A model generated the notes under the pieces. It ran no database searches, was not told where the DNA came from, and worked only from the letters and a program-made list of their open reading frames with translations. Position numbers and translations under genes: made by a program. Of a stretch of 64,000 nt of DNA, positions 25,001 to 36,284 are shown piece after piece; the first letter of the stretch is position 1; every line of letters begins with the position of its first letter. This DNA comes from Rallus limicola (Eukaryota; Chordata; Aves; Gruiformes; Rallidae), in assembly GCA_022605955.1 (NCBI GenBank), contig JAKCOZ010000005.1:52825762-52889761 (forward strand), written 5' to 3'.

Positions 25001-26410
25001 AGACATGATAGAACTTCATTCCTCTTTCCATGGGACTGCAATTTCCTTACCATCATATGCAGTGGAGGCTGCAGGACTATCACACATGCTACAGAAAGTC
25101 TGAGGTCATGTGGAAACTTTTCAAACTAATGAGGGCTCCTGGACATGAGATAACTATGTTTTGCAAAATAAACATTGCTTCTGGGTAGTTTTTCAGCTCG
25201 TTTAAGACATTCTCAGCCCATTTTTTAAAACAAGTCTCCTTGCAGGGAAAAATAATCAAAGCTGTATGATGCAAGCTACTTGTCTTTTCTGGAAGAGGTA
25301 AAAACATGTGAGGGACTTTTTGTCTGTAAAAAATCCCTGCCAGGAAGATCAGTGGTTACCGTACAGATCTGTGAATTTGGAAACTTGGGATGTATCCCTG
25401 AGGAGCTGACTGGCTGCCTACGTGGCCTTAAAGAAGTCAGTGGACTGGCAGTGAGATGACCCTTGGGTTGAGCCAAGCCTGCATGTCTGCATTTTGAGGG
25501 AGGAAGGGGTGTTTTCTGTTGGGTTTTTTGGTGTTTCTACTTTTTGGATTTTCCAGAAGCCACGCAGTCAGAGCAGCCTGTCTGTCCCTGCTTTTCCTGC
25601 AGCCTGATGCACTGGGGCACCTCGCATGGGCTGTCCTCTGCATGCACTTGGGAGGAAGCCTGATCATACTAAGATGCAAGCTAAGAAGCATTGCTTAGTC
25701 TGGAAGGAGAGCTATGGAGGAGCCTGAGATGTTACTGAGGTGTTTCTTTTCCCCTAACTCTATTGCTTGCAGGCCTTCTGTCTGCCCGAGCCTAAGGGAT
25801 GCTTGGAAGATGCATGAAGGTGTGGTGCTGCAGACAGGTCAGGCTGAGAGTACCAGGTGGGCTGGACATGCGTTCCTGCCTGATAAACGAGTTATAGGGA
25901 TACACAGGCCTCTAAAAGTTAGTGAAACTCTTTGGTTTGTGAATTCCTGGCCCAGTTCACCTCAATGATGTCTCCTATGGGCCTTGGTACTTAAAGGGTT
26001 GATTTTTGTTTGTTTGTTTTCAACCTTAAATCAATTTAAAACCCTGCAAAAGTGTTCCTGTTACATCAGAATGGATTCTTCCTTCTCCAGAAACTACACT
26101 CCACTCTGCCAATTAGATTGCTTTTGCTGCTGCTTTGGGAGAAGTTGGTTTAATGTTCAGCTGCTAGTCCTATCAATAATCCACGAACTGCTGTACTCAG
26201 GCCTATGCTTCCTTTTACCTGGGGGAGACTGCAGGCAGTGCTGTCTTCTCTCAGTTTTGCATAACAGTTCTAGTAATACAAACGAGTAGAAGAGATGCTA
26301 TTGCTATTGGCCTCTTGCATTACTCTTTGGTTGTTTGGGGTTTTTTTTTGTAATAGATGCAGCAGCCATGAAATAGTGATGAAATTTGACTGGTTTCTGA
26401 CCTTGAGGTA

Positions 26411-26449
26411 CAGTTGAGGACTTCTCTGATGTCCAGTTGAGGACTTCTC
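26411..26449. repeat. 16-bp direct repeat, two copies
   Basis: CAGTTGAGGACTTCTC occurs at 26411-26426 and again at 26434-26449 with no mismatch, separated by 7 bp. It is a local duplication. Confidence 0.85.
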
Positions 26450-28510
26450 CACTCTCTAAAAATAATAATTACATCCGTGAACTAATTTTTTTCTCCTTTC
26501 TAAGAAACTAGGAGAAAGAAGACTTGATTACCTTGTGTGTATCTCTCTGTTGGGTGCATGAATACTTATATGTAGTAAAGGCTTGTACTGAGCAAAAGCT
26601 GGCAGCATAAATAAATTTTCATTTGGTTCTGAAAATGGTGAGGTCTGTGGTCATTCTTATCTAGATCCAGTTCCTAAGAGATCTTTGTTTCCCACGCTCA
26701 TGAGCTGCCTCTTACTGATAAACAGTTTCATTATTTAACATGTAATCTCAGATACCAAAGAGAGGTTTGATGCACCAACTTGGTCATTATGGTTCTGAAT
26801 TTTGCTTACACAGTTCCTTGGCAAACTCCTTCCATCCTGTGTTGACATCTTTTGACATACAAACCCAGAGTTTCCCTGGCCTCTGAAACGCACTGCTAAT
26901 TAGCTCCTATGATAACTTGCCAGGATTGCTGAACTCTTCTTTAACAATAGAGGAATGCTCCCAGCCCATTCTTTGCCTCAACTAGGGGTTTGGGTTCTTC
27001 TAATTTTGCCACCTGCCAAAGTACCCTGACAGCCCAGTGCTGGTGGTCCTTGTTTCACCACCCTGCACTTCACCTTTCTTGCACTCCTCAGTGTTTCCAG
27101 CTAAAGCCTGTGGGAATGAACAGTTTAAACCATGAAACAGCCAGAAAGCGTTCAAAGGGGATGTTGGTCCATTCCGGCTGGCCAAGGTGGGTAGCACTAA
27201 GGACAAGACACTGGGCAGAGTGCCCAGATCCTGCTTTGAGGTCAAACACATTGGAGCTGTTCAGTCTCTGCCTTTCCTCAGATCTCACTTGGCCTTTGTC
27301 TATCGTGAGGGGAGTTGGAGTTCTGCTGGAAAGTACCTATTATCCCCTTCCAAAGGGCCACATCTATGTATCTAAGTCCAACTGATTTTTATCTCAGTTC
27401 CATGAATATCTCTGTATACCCAGACCTAAGTGTTCTGTCTGTGGTCATGCAGGAAGCCTATGGTAAGCAGAGAAGTGAAAACACACCCCAAGCTAAAGCT
27501 CTGACTACTGTGCCATTCCTCCCTTCATTGGAACTTTTTGGGGACAGGAGGAGATCTCAATTTTCTGGGAGTAACAGCAGCATTTTGTCTCTGCATTTTG
27601 ATATTTGGCTTTAAAATAAAAACCCCATACCACTGCTGCAAATGATGCCTATTGATTAGCCTCCCATAAACTGAAGAGCTCATTTCAGCTGGCATTACCA
27701 TGGCTGAAAGCCAATACTGAAATTGATCATTTAATTAACTGGAAGAAAATTAAAGGAACTGTAATCTGTGTCTCAGCTCTGTTATCAAGCTGGCAAAACT
27801 TACTTCTGCCTAGAGCAACCAGCAGTTCCTTGATGCTGCAATTCAGAGACATTGATTTAGGCATCCCCTCCTCACCTATCCACCCCATGTTCTGCAAGGC
27901 AGAAGGCAACGTGACCTGATCCTTCCTTCACCCAGTCATGGATCCCAGACTCTGGGGTACCCGACACCTCTCACAGCTGTCCAGATCAGCTAAACTCACA
28001 TCTTCTCACCACAGCTGTGAATGCTGTGGTTCTAGCTTGATAGGTGGAAAAACTGAGTCTGGAAGACAAATGGATGTACTAACAAAAGTAATTTGTTAGA
28101 GGCTGAAATGAGATCATGGGAGGTCTTAAGTTTTACTGAATTTCAACATTTCCTTAAAGGGATTGCAATATTGATTTTAATTTTGCTACTTCAAATAAGT
28201 AAGAGAGAAGAGTGTGTTTGAGAGAAATTACTGGTCCTGAAAATACAGTGATCTCTTGAAGCTTTAACTTAAGTGACTTGAGCGGTCTCTGTGCATGGAG
28301 AGGAAAAAAAAAAGATATAAGAAGCCATTGTTTTAATGATTGTGTTGCCATATCAAGAGAAGAAAGACAGCTGCTTCTAACTTGTCTTTGCATGCCTAAG
28401 TAATATATTAATTACCTCATTCCCCCATAAATGCCTACAGTCCTCCAAAAGGCATGTTAAAACAGACACAGTCATTAAAGCTTGCGCTGCATTTTCTAAT
28501 GTGTTGCGGG

Positions 28511-28535
28511 AAAACAAACAAACAAACAAATAAAC
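28511..28535. repeat. (CAAA)n microsatellite
   Basis: A run of CAAA units with one interruption near its right end (AAATAAAC). Confidence 0.8.
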
Positions 28536-31500
28536 CTCAAGCTCTTTGTGTTTTAGCTAGATCCAAGTTGGGGAAATGTAAAGTAGAAACACTTCAGAAC
28601 CTGCATCATTGGGAAGAAAGTGTGTTTTAATGCCAAACCAGAAGAAACCAGAATTTGAAAGAGTTCTCAGTTTTGGATCAGGTAAAATCAGGTTGGTGCC
28701 CTTTACATTTTAATTTCAAGTGAAGCCCAATTTCATCTTTTGATTTATTTCTGAGTCTTTCTTGCTCCATGTGAGAAACCTGCAGTCCAGGTTGTAATAA
28801 CAAAGGGCTTGGTAGGGCAGATGAAAAGGATCAAAAAAAAAAAGAAGGAAAAAGAAACCTCATTGGAGATGTTCTTGCAGATCCTAGCTAGGTGTGGGAG
28901 CCAGATATTGGCAGGAGATTGGAACCCAGTCTCCTTATGAGAAAAGCAGTTTCTCTCTGCTCTAGGTTACAACCTATGCAAAGGCTGTCACACCATTCAT
29001 GCTGCATCTGCTGACTGCTCGTCTGGTTTCCCTTACGTGTCCTCAGAGCATTTCACTTGTGTTTATAGTACCTTCAAAAGGGAAGCTGGGCAAAGAAGAA
29101 AGTAAAACGAGCCTGGTAGGTATGAGGTGTTATGGGCTGATTGGCATACTGGGAGTGTCTTGCTGGCTCCACTGATGTAGGTTAAAACAAGCAGAACCAG
29201 CCGGTGCCCTGCTTAGTGGGCTGATGACAGACCGCACTGTGGTGGTCACCATGGCCTCATGAGAAAGTTGTGTGGAGTGTGTGAGCACGGTCAAGGGGAA
29301 GGAAAGGAAGTGTTTGTGTCTCCATCTGACACAGTAAGTCAGTTGGCCATTCAAGCAGCGCTCCATATGCTCAGGAATACTCAGGACCCAACTGAGGAGC
29401 ATCAAACCTGCTGTTTAAGTACCCCTGCACCCTCCAAATGTCAAGTGGGTAAATGTGTGCCCAAACCTCTGTTTTGCCTGAATCAGAGCAAGGATTTAAA
29501 CCCAGCTCCCCCATATGCCCATGTCTTTCGGTAAACAGCAGCTTAGGGGCTAAAGAGAAACAGCTCCCAGAGGAGAGAAGGGAGGTATTGCCCATATGCG
29601 TACCAAACCGGGGTCTGAACTGGACATGACAGAGGTTGAACAAGCATCTCTGACCTCCAAAAGAGTGCTTTGTCCCCAGACTTTGGCTCCTCTTTCCAAG
29701 TCCCATTGCTGTGCCCAGCAGGGCAGGGCTCCCAGCTGAGGATCCTGAGCATGAAGAAATATCTTGAAGACCAAAACCTGGACCTGGTCTTGGCAAGTCC
29801 ATGGGTCCAGACAGCAGTCCTTTTTTCAATGTTCCCATTGTGGTTTTCTCAGTCACTCCTGCCTCAGTTGGTTTCTGAGGCTCTTACTCAGGTCCCCAGA
29901 ACTCCCCCGCTGCATGGGGAACCGAGCTCCACACCCAGCACGCTGTGGACTCCACCACTCGGCACTGTGGCAAAGGATTGCAGTGCTGAAATTGAAAAGC
30001 CTTTCTCCAAGTGATTTGTATAATGCCCCACGGGAAGCCTGGAACCAAACCTCAGCTCTCTGATTCTTCATTCAGGGCTTTGGCCAAAAACTCGTCTTTT
30101 CTGGAAGAACAATTTTAAAATCCCATTCTGCTTTTAGCCCATGTTGGGAAAACGACCGTGTGACTAGCAATATCTGCTCAGGAGTGGCCTGGGGTTGTCA
30201 GGGTGCAGCCCACTGGTGACTCTGTATGGCATAGCTTTTCAAATCTCGATACACTGAGTTAGACATTGTGCTTTGACTGTGCTGGAGATTTTCTTACCCA
30301 CATTGGTGTCTGTGCAGAAATCTCAGGGTATGTCCAAATACCTAAATGTGCACTGAGTCAAGCAGGCTTTAAGAAGTGGTCATAGTTTGAAAAATATGTG
30401 GATTGTGCAAATGCAAAAAGAAAAGGAATTAGGATCCTGGCACAAGAAGGAGAGGAGAAGCACTAAGGTTAGAAAAGATCAGTGGAAGTAGCAGCTGCCA
30501 AAGAGAGATTGTGTCTCCCATCACGTAGGCTTGTTTCAGGCAGTATTTTGTATTTGAGCAAGAGCAGCATTAGGCTTTCACTACTAATGGTTTGGTTTGA
30601 ATTTGATTCAAATTTCAATTCACTTTGCTATTGTGAAATGAGTTGACCACTGGAGATGTCAGGTTCTTGCACTGGGAAGTGCAGCAAGCCGCAGTGACAA
30701 GCACTGGATCACTGGCAGCCTGTGTAGCAGAGCCAAGGGTCTGTGCAGCCCTACAGACCTTGGGGCACTTCTCTTTCAAGTAAATGTTCCCACAAGGTGC
30801 TGCGGGTAAGGCGGCTTTTGTAGTCATACATCCATAGACTCCTAGGTGTCCTTCCTTACAGCACTGTGCCTTTTTACAGTCAGTTAACAAGAATTCCCTA
30901 CATGTAAGGGGACTTGCAATGAAGTGAATGCCCAGGAAAGCTGGTGCCGAGGACAGGTTGTTACAGGGACATTCCATTCGATGGGAGTTGCCACCTCCAG
31001 TGAGATAAGCAGAGGGAGTCCTTACATCTCTTCACACTCTCCACCTGGTAAGTCCAGGGACAGAAATGTAAGTGTTTTTTGTAGGGAAGATGCCTGAGAA
31101 AATGAAGCTCTTGATCTTCATCCCACTGCAGCCAGCAGAAGTCTGTCAATTGTTATTGCTGGGGATGCATTTGGGTTTAGAAAGTTAATGCATACTGAGC
31201 CCATCACAGTGAGGTTTGACCCATCAGCAGACAGATCTGAAGCCACAGACAGCATATCTCCTATCTTCATGTTGATTTGTTCTGCTGCTGAATCCCTGCC
31301 CCTGTCCTTACCAAGCCATTTGCTGACTCATCAGCTTGTGCATTTGCCCTAATTAGTCATATGCAAACACTGTTTCATTCAGGAAGTTCTCTTAAGTTGC
31401 AATATGAACTTAGTACGACAGTAAAGGTCAAGAAAAATGACTAAGGTATTATATACTGTAGTAAGTTTCTGCTTACTGTAGCAAGCACTGCCACTGCAGG

Positions 31501-33355
31501 AAAGAAAACGTGTATGCAAAATTTTAGTTGAGTGACACAAAAGTTTAATAAGGGGGGTGTGTGAGGAGGGGGGGAGTGTTTGCTTAACATGTCTCTAGAG
31601 CTGATAGTATGAAATCCTTAATTGCAGAACAAGTCTCCACTAACATCCTCCTGAAACCCAGTTGGGTTTTGATGTAGTATTCTTTATTAAAAGCTTAGCG
31701 TAAGCATGTTCGGCATGAGAGAAATGTGTCTAGTAAGGAGACCACAACACTTACTCACAGTTCCTCAGCCAGATCATTCTGGGAAGCCTGACATCTTTGA
31801 ACCATTAACTTGGGCAGTATTAGTAATGTAAATACTAAGATTTTTCTGTTGCCTTCTACTTGGGGATTGCTAACATGTTTCAAGCCTTTGTGCCTGAATG
31901 ATCTAAAAAGATCATAACCTAGCAAATGAGCTCTCAACAAGGAACTTTTTTGATATATTACAGAGTATGTGAATTTGGGTAATAAAGGTGCACAAGTGGA
32001 TCCCAATGCTTATGGACAGGAAAATTGTCATTTGAAGGAATGTCATTTGAAGCCTACTGGGCAGGATATACCAGGCTCTGTAGTGAGTGTTACAGCTAGG
32101 CAGTCTCTGGTCTGGTCTGCACCGGTATTTCTTGGTCTTTAAAGGCAGCATGGGTACAGAGATTGCAGTCAAAGTGCAAAAGAAGCTTTCACTTCTGAGT
32201 GTGGCCAACTCACCAGGAACTACTTCATCCTCACACTCAGATTAGAGAAGCTGCTACAGCTACTGTGAGTTGTACCAGCCTCCTTTGAGGCATGGGAAAT
32301 ACCTCTCGTAGTACCACTTCACTACTGAAACTACCCTGATGTGATCCCTGTGGCAGAGGCTCCGATGGGGAAGGCGGCACTGAGCTGGGTATGTCATTTC
32401 TGCTCCTGTCAGGAGATTCCCCCCATTTCATCAGGGAAATTCCTTAAGGGGCTGTTACGGTGGCTCCATGGACTAAAATAGTGCATGGTTGCCACGATTA
32501 AACTGTCCATAGTTCATTTTGAAGCATGAAGTTGTCTGTGTAGGGTTTCATGGTACTTATGCAAGAGGCCCAAGTTTGAGTCTTGCAGTGATTGTTTCTC
32601 TTCTCAAGACTCCAGTGAGCACAGAACAGCAGTAATATCAGTAGCCCACAGCCACGCTGCTGTACACTATCATGCTGTCACATCTCATAAGCTAAGTAAA
32701 GCTGGGCTTTGTCAGCTTTTGGATGAGAAACCTTAAAGGAATAAAAGGAATCTATAGCACCTGTGTCTCTTCATCATATCAGACTGCTGGGGGCAGGAGC
32801 AATTCATTCCATGCAGCAGTTCCTTGTGATTTCTGTTAAATGCCACATTCACAGCTTTTTCGACAGAAGAAATTAAAAAGCCAAAACAACTCACAGCTGT
32901 ATGCAAAAAAATGACTGCTCACTACCTGGACGTTCAGAACCCACCACAGAAGTGTTAGGAAGGTGCAGCACTGCAAGGACAAAGCTTTGCCCCGTGGGTG
33001 TAACTTACAACATCACATATGCACACAGAAGCACAAAGATGTTACTTATGCCTGTCAAAGCTGGTTTTTAAAGGTGTTGTTACTTCTGAGCTGCAAACTG
33101 TGTAGTCTCAATGTTCGGCTCCATGTCCCTGCTGGAGGAAGTCAGAAGATGTAAAGGAATCTCTGAGCTCTGAGGAGCCCCTCCACCTGGAGCTGTACTG
33201 TTCCTGTTCCTGCCTCCCCACAGGGTATGTAGCTAAAGCTACTGTGGAGCCTTTAATTTGAAATGTGTGGGCTCTAGCCCGTTTTCCTCTCCCTGCGCTC
33301 CCACGGCTGTGGCCTGGCTCCCGAGCATCTGTGTGGCTGTGTTTAATAACTGCTT

Positions 33356-34072
33356 GAATCAGTACAGGCTGGGGGTGACCTGCTGGAGAGGAGTTCTGTG
33401 GAGAAGGACCTGGGGGTCCTGGTGGATGACAGGTTGGCCATGAGCCAGCAGTGTGTCCTGGTGGCTAAGAGAGCCAATGCGATTGTGGGGTGCATCAAAA
33501 GGAGCATTGCCAGCAGGTCACAGGAGGTGATCCTCCCCCTCTACTCTGCCCTGTCAGGCCCCACCTGGAGTATTGTGTCTAGTTCTGGGCTCCCTGGTAT
33601 AAAAAAGACAGGGATCTCCTGGAGAGAGTCCAGAGGAGGGCTACAAAGATGATTAAGGGCCTGGAGCATCTCCCCTATGAGGAAAGGCTGAGTGAGCTGG
33701 GGCTGTTCAGCCTTGAGAAAAGAAGACTTGAGAGGGGGTATGGTCAATGTTTATAAATATCTAAAGTGGGGGACACAGGGGGAAATGGCCAGGCTCTTCT
33801 CAGTGGTCTGTGGGGACAGGACAAAGGGCAATGGCCTCAAGTTGGAGCACAAGAAGTTCCGCACCAACATGTGAAAGAACTTTCACACAGTGAGGGTGAC
33901 AGAGCCCTGGGACAGGCTGCCCAGGGGGTTGTGGAGTCTCCTTCTATGGAGATACTCAAAACCCGTCTGGACACTTCCCTGTGCGACCTGTGCTAAGGAA
34001 CCTGCTTTGGCAGGGGAGGTTGGACCTGATAATCTCTGGAGGTGCCTTCCAACACCTACGATTCTGTGATTC
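33356..34072 (+). mobile_element. CR1 LINE, 5'-truncated copy (about 0.7 kb)
   Basis: This is the 3' part of a chicken-repeat-1 LINE. It begins inside the reverse-transcriptase ORF2 and ends with the 3' tail ATTCTGTGATTC. The conceptual reading shows the C-terminal ORF2 region: an EKDLGVLVDD block near 33400, SRSQEVILPLYSAL near 33510, then NVYKYLK near 33750 and VVESPSMEILKTRLD near 33930. The frame is broken near 33560-33580 by a shift and an in-frame TAG, and shifts again near 33740-33890, so it is a dead copy. It is one of the nearest mapped landmarks to the HIF1A CpG island, which starts about 100 bp downstream. Confidence 0.95.
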
Positions 34073-34984
34073 AATACCTGGTCTCCTGGCAAGGCCTGGG
34101 CCGGCACAGGCCCCCATTCCTGTCCCCTCACTCGTGAGGAGCCTCTTGGGCTAGACAAGGTTTCTAAGTCAACCTAGAGCGCTGGGGTGTGCAGTGCGAA
34201 ACACCGGACTCGCAGGGAGCCTCATGGGATCTCGGGGTCAGCCCGGGCCCGGGCCCGCACCCCGCCGCTCTCAGCCGCGCTGCGAGGGCACCAGGCCCGC
34301 GGCCCGCCCGTCCCGCCGGCGGCTGCTCTCTAGCGCTCCCCCGGCGGCCGCGGGCGGCGCAGGGGCATCTCGGGGCAACGCCGCCGCGGGACCGCGCTGG
34401 TCCTAGATCCGCCCGCCCGCCGTCGAGAGGCACGGCGGGGGACCGGGACGCTCTACCCCGGCGCCTCGGAGAAGACTGCCGTGCTGGGGTAGGAGAACTC
34501 ACGTCCCCCGAGCCTAAAGCCGTGCCTGGCCGGCGGGGTTCGGGCCTGCCTGGGTGGGAGGGAAGGCAGCGAGGGCGCGGTGCCGCCGCGCAGCCCCCGT
34601 CCAGCCTTTCGGCTCTGCCTTTAGGTGTTGGGGTTTTCGAAGTTGTAAAACTTGCTCAAAACGCGCATAATTATCTGTGCGCTATCCTTCTGGGCCGCCC
34701 GGAGATGCAGCTGTCCGTTCCCTTTAATTAAGATGAGGTTTTGAACTCTTTAACTGGAAATGTCCTGGTTTTAGGATTATGAAACCTTTGGGAAAGGAGA
34801 GGAGTCAAGCACCGAGTAAAGTTCAGTGGAATAAAAAAAACCCCAACAACCAACCAAGCAAAACCCGAAACCGCGATATGGCCATAAATGTGTAGCTGTA
34901 CCGGCGGGCTCCCGGGAGCGGCGAGCTCGTTTTTTGCCAATTATATAGCGATTCACACTGGAGTGAAACCACGGACCCCCAGCT
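34073..34984. other. HIF1A upstream region with a separate CpG-rich block
   Basis: Between the CR1 tail and the main promoter island lies a CpG-dense block (about 34180-34620) with long C/G runs such as GCCCGGGCCCGGGC. An AT-richer stretch to about 34985 follows. At 34937-34947 a CCAAT motif directly abuts TATATA. No conserved exon is recognised; the open frames in both strands here result from GC richness. The block may be an accessory promoter or the start of an upstream or antisense transcript, which the sequence alone cannot show. Confidence 0.5.
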
Positions 34985-35087
34985 CAGGCTGTCGTGTGTC
35001 CCGTCCCCCCCCACACGCCGAGGTGCGGTGCCGTGCCGGGAGCCCGCCGGGGCAGGGTGGCTGCAGCCCGCCCCGCACACAGCGCCA

Positions 35088-35093
35088 CACGTG
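35088..35093. promoter_or_regulatory. CACGTG E-box / hypoxia-response core
   Basis: A palindromic E-box whose ACGTG core also matches the RCGTG element bound by HIF-1. It lies about 340 bp upstream of the HIF1A start codon. Such a site could bind MYC/USF-type bHLH factors or HIF-1 itself. Function is inferred only. Confidence 0.4.
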
Positions 35094-35110
35094 AGGCGCC
35101 GGCCCCCTCC

Positions 35111-35128
35111 CAGCTGAGCGCTCAGCTG
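35111..35128. promoter_or_regulatory. 18-bp palindrome with two CAGCTG E-boxes
   Basis: CAGCTGAGCGCTCAGCTG is a perfect palindrome. Each half is a CAGCTG E-box and the centre is AGCGCT. It is positioned in the promoter or at the beginning of the 5' UTR of HIF1A. Confidence 0.6.
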
Positions 35129-35293
35129 ACCCCGCCGGCCGAGGGGCTGGGCCGAGCCGCCGCTCCTCACTGGCGCAGCGCGGGGCCCGGGCCGGCCGCG
35201 CCCGCCCCCGCCTCCTCCTCCGCGCCCAGCTCCGCGCCGCCCACCGCCGCCGCTGCGCCCTTCGTCGCCCGCACCTCCCCGCAGCCTGCCCCG

Positions 35294-35302
35294 ATGCTCT
35301 GA
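35294..35302 (+). promoter_or_regulatory. Minimal upstream ORF (ATG CTC TGA)
   Basis: This is the only ATG I find in the last 400 or so bases before the HIF1A start codon. It is followed at once by CTC and a stop, so it would make Met-Leu only. The main ATG is 127 nt after the stop, enough for reinitiation. It acts only if transcription starts upstream of 35294, which is likely but unproven. Its context (CCCCGATGC) is weak, so leaky scanning is expected. Confidence 0.5.
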
Positions 35303-35429
35303 GCCCGCGCGGCCCCAGACCCGGCCCCTTCCCGGCCGCGCCGCCATCTCCCCGCGCCCCGTGGCGGCCATTGGAGCCGCCAGCCTCGCATCCAGGGAGC
35401 CGGCGGGAGGAGAAGCTCAGCCCGCCGCC

Positions 35430-35464
35430 ATGGAGAGCCCCGGCGGCGTCACCGACAAGAAGAG
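35430..35464 (+). CDS. HIF1A: HIF1A exon 1 (coding part, residues 1-12)
   Basis: First coding exon of hypoxia-inducible factor 1 alpha, the oxygen-regulated bHLH-PAS subunit that pairs with ARNT and activates genes through RCGTG elements in the nucleus. The ATG at 35430 lies in a perfect Kozak context (GCCGCCATGG) and starts MESPGGVTDKK. The exon ends with two bases (AG) of codon 12, and joining to exon 2 gives Arg12. The 35-nt coding length is that of the mammalian first exon. The donor (AG|GTACTG) is a weak match at positions +4 to +6. Longer open frames across this exon in other registers begin at non-ATG codons and are GC-driven. Confidence 0.96.
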
Positions 35465-35773
35465 GTACTGCCGGCCGACGACGCGGCCTCCCCAGCTGCC
35501 TGCCCGCCCGCCGCGCCGGGGCTCGGCCCGCGCCGGCAGCGCGCTGCCCGCCCCCCGCCCGGCCCTCGCTCGTCGCCCGGCCCGGGGGCCGCCTCTCTCC
35601 CCCTCCTTCCCCCGCCCGCCGGTACTACCGGCGCCGTCCCTCGGGCGCCCGGCCGCCCCCCGCTTTGTTACTGCTGCCGCCCCCTCCCCGTTCTCCGTCC
35701 CCCTCCCCTCGCTTCCCCGGCCCGCGGAGCGCTTCGGTCTTTCATTCCTCCTCCTCCTCCCCGACGTCCACGT

Positions 35774-35783
35774 CGCCATTTTG
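35774..35783 (-). promoter_or_regulatory. YY1-like site in early intron 1
   Basis: CGCCATTTTG is the reverse complement of the CAAAATGGCG form of the YY1 motif. With the YY1-like site at 35340-35349 it brackets the coding start. YY1 sites just downstream of the start are common in CpG-island promoters. Binding is inferred. Confidence 0.4.
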
Positions 35784-36284
35784 TCGGCGGGGGGAGCGGG
35801 CCGGGACTCCGTCGCGAGGGGTGGTGGGGGGGGGGATGTGCTTCGTGCGGTGCGACGCCTCTCCCGCGGCGGGAGCTGTCCCGCCGGCATGGCCTGGCGT
35901 GGCTCCCGGCTCCGCGGGTGGGATCGCACGGCGCGTTTTCTTCCCGTGGGGCGTGCGTGGGCCCCGCTCCTCTCTTCTCGCCCTCAGCCGTCGTGCCTGG
36001 GCGGCCTGCGCGCCGCGAAAGCTAGACAAGCGGGTCGGGAGAGGGGCTGGCGGCGAGGCCGAGGGATGTCCCAGGGGAGCCGGGGAAGGGGGGAAAGGAA
36101 GCTCCTGGCTTCGGCCGAACTGCAGCGGTGCCGGAGAGCGACCCGGGGGCTGCCGTTGGGTCTGAAAATGGGTGGGTAGGAATTGATTGTGTTCTATTCC
36201 GGGTGGCCACCGAGCCCGGGGCGGTCAGGCTTTGAGCAGAGAAGGGCCGGTTTAGAATCTGTAAATATTAAGCTTTAAAAGACA

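Larger units (their letters stand above)
20050..33355. other. Intergenic DNA, no gene recognised
   Basis: There is no recognisable coding exon, RNA gene or promoter. It contains a poly(A) run (22039-22056), a 16-bp direct repeat with 23-bp period (26411-26449) and a CAAA microsatellite (28511-28535). The open frames at 22467-23198 (plus), 20634-21191 (minus) and 30615-30977 (minus) have no identifiable domain and are treated as chance. Confidence 0.55.
34985..35429 (+). promoter_or_regulatory. HIF1A: HIF1A CpG-island promoter and 5' UTR
   Basis: A dense CpG island leads directly into the HIF1A start codon. It has no TATA box close to the start codon. GC boxes are visible (CCCGCCCC at 35067-35074; CCCGCCCCC at 35201). 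A CACGTG E-box, which also contains an ACGTG hypoxia-response core, lies at 35088-35093. An 18-bp palindrome with two CAGCTG E-boxes is at 35111-35128, a YY1-like GCCGCCATCT at 35340-35349 and an inverted CCAAT (ATTGG) at 35370-35374. The transcription start cannot be placed exactly; something like 35150-35300 would fit a typical HIF1A 5' UTR length. This is a constitutive-type promoter, in keeping with HIF1A being controlled mainly at protein level. Confidence 0.75.

Noticed and set aside
30615..30977. Cysteine-rich minus-strand open frame of 120 codons
   Set aside because: The cysteine count looked like a secreted peptide, but there is no signal peptide, no regular cysteine spacing and no splice context.
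31453..31485. Near-duplicate TACTGTAGTAAG / TACTGTAGCAAG
   Set aside because: A short, imperfect direct repeat with no sign of function.
1..33355. Exons of PRKCH, the expected upstream neighbour
   Set aside because: Kinase-domain and C-terminal motifs were looked for and not seen. A translated search with a bird PRKCH protein would settle it.
34189..34731. Plus-strand open frame of 180 codons in the upstream CpG block
   Set aside because: Pro/Arg/Ala-rich product typical of GC-rich DNA, with an overlapping minus-strand frame. No family recognised.
35361..36179. Long open frames over HIF1A exon 1 and early intron 1
   Set aside because: They start at GTG or TTG, run through the verified exon 1 donor into the intron, and exist in several frames and both strands because stop codons are rare in CpG islands.
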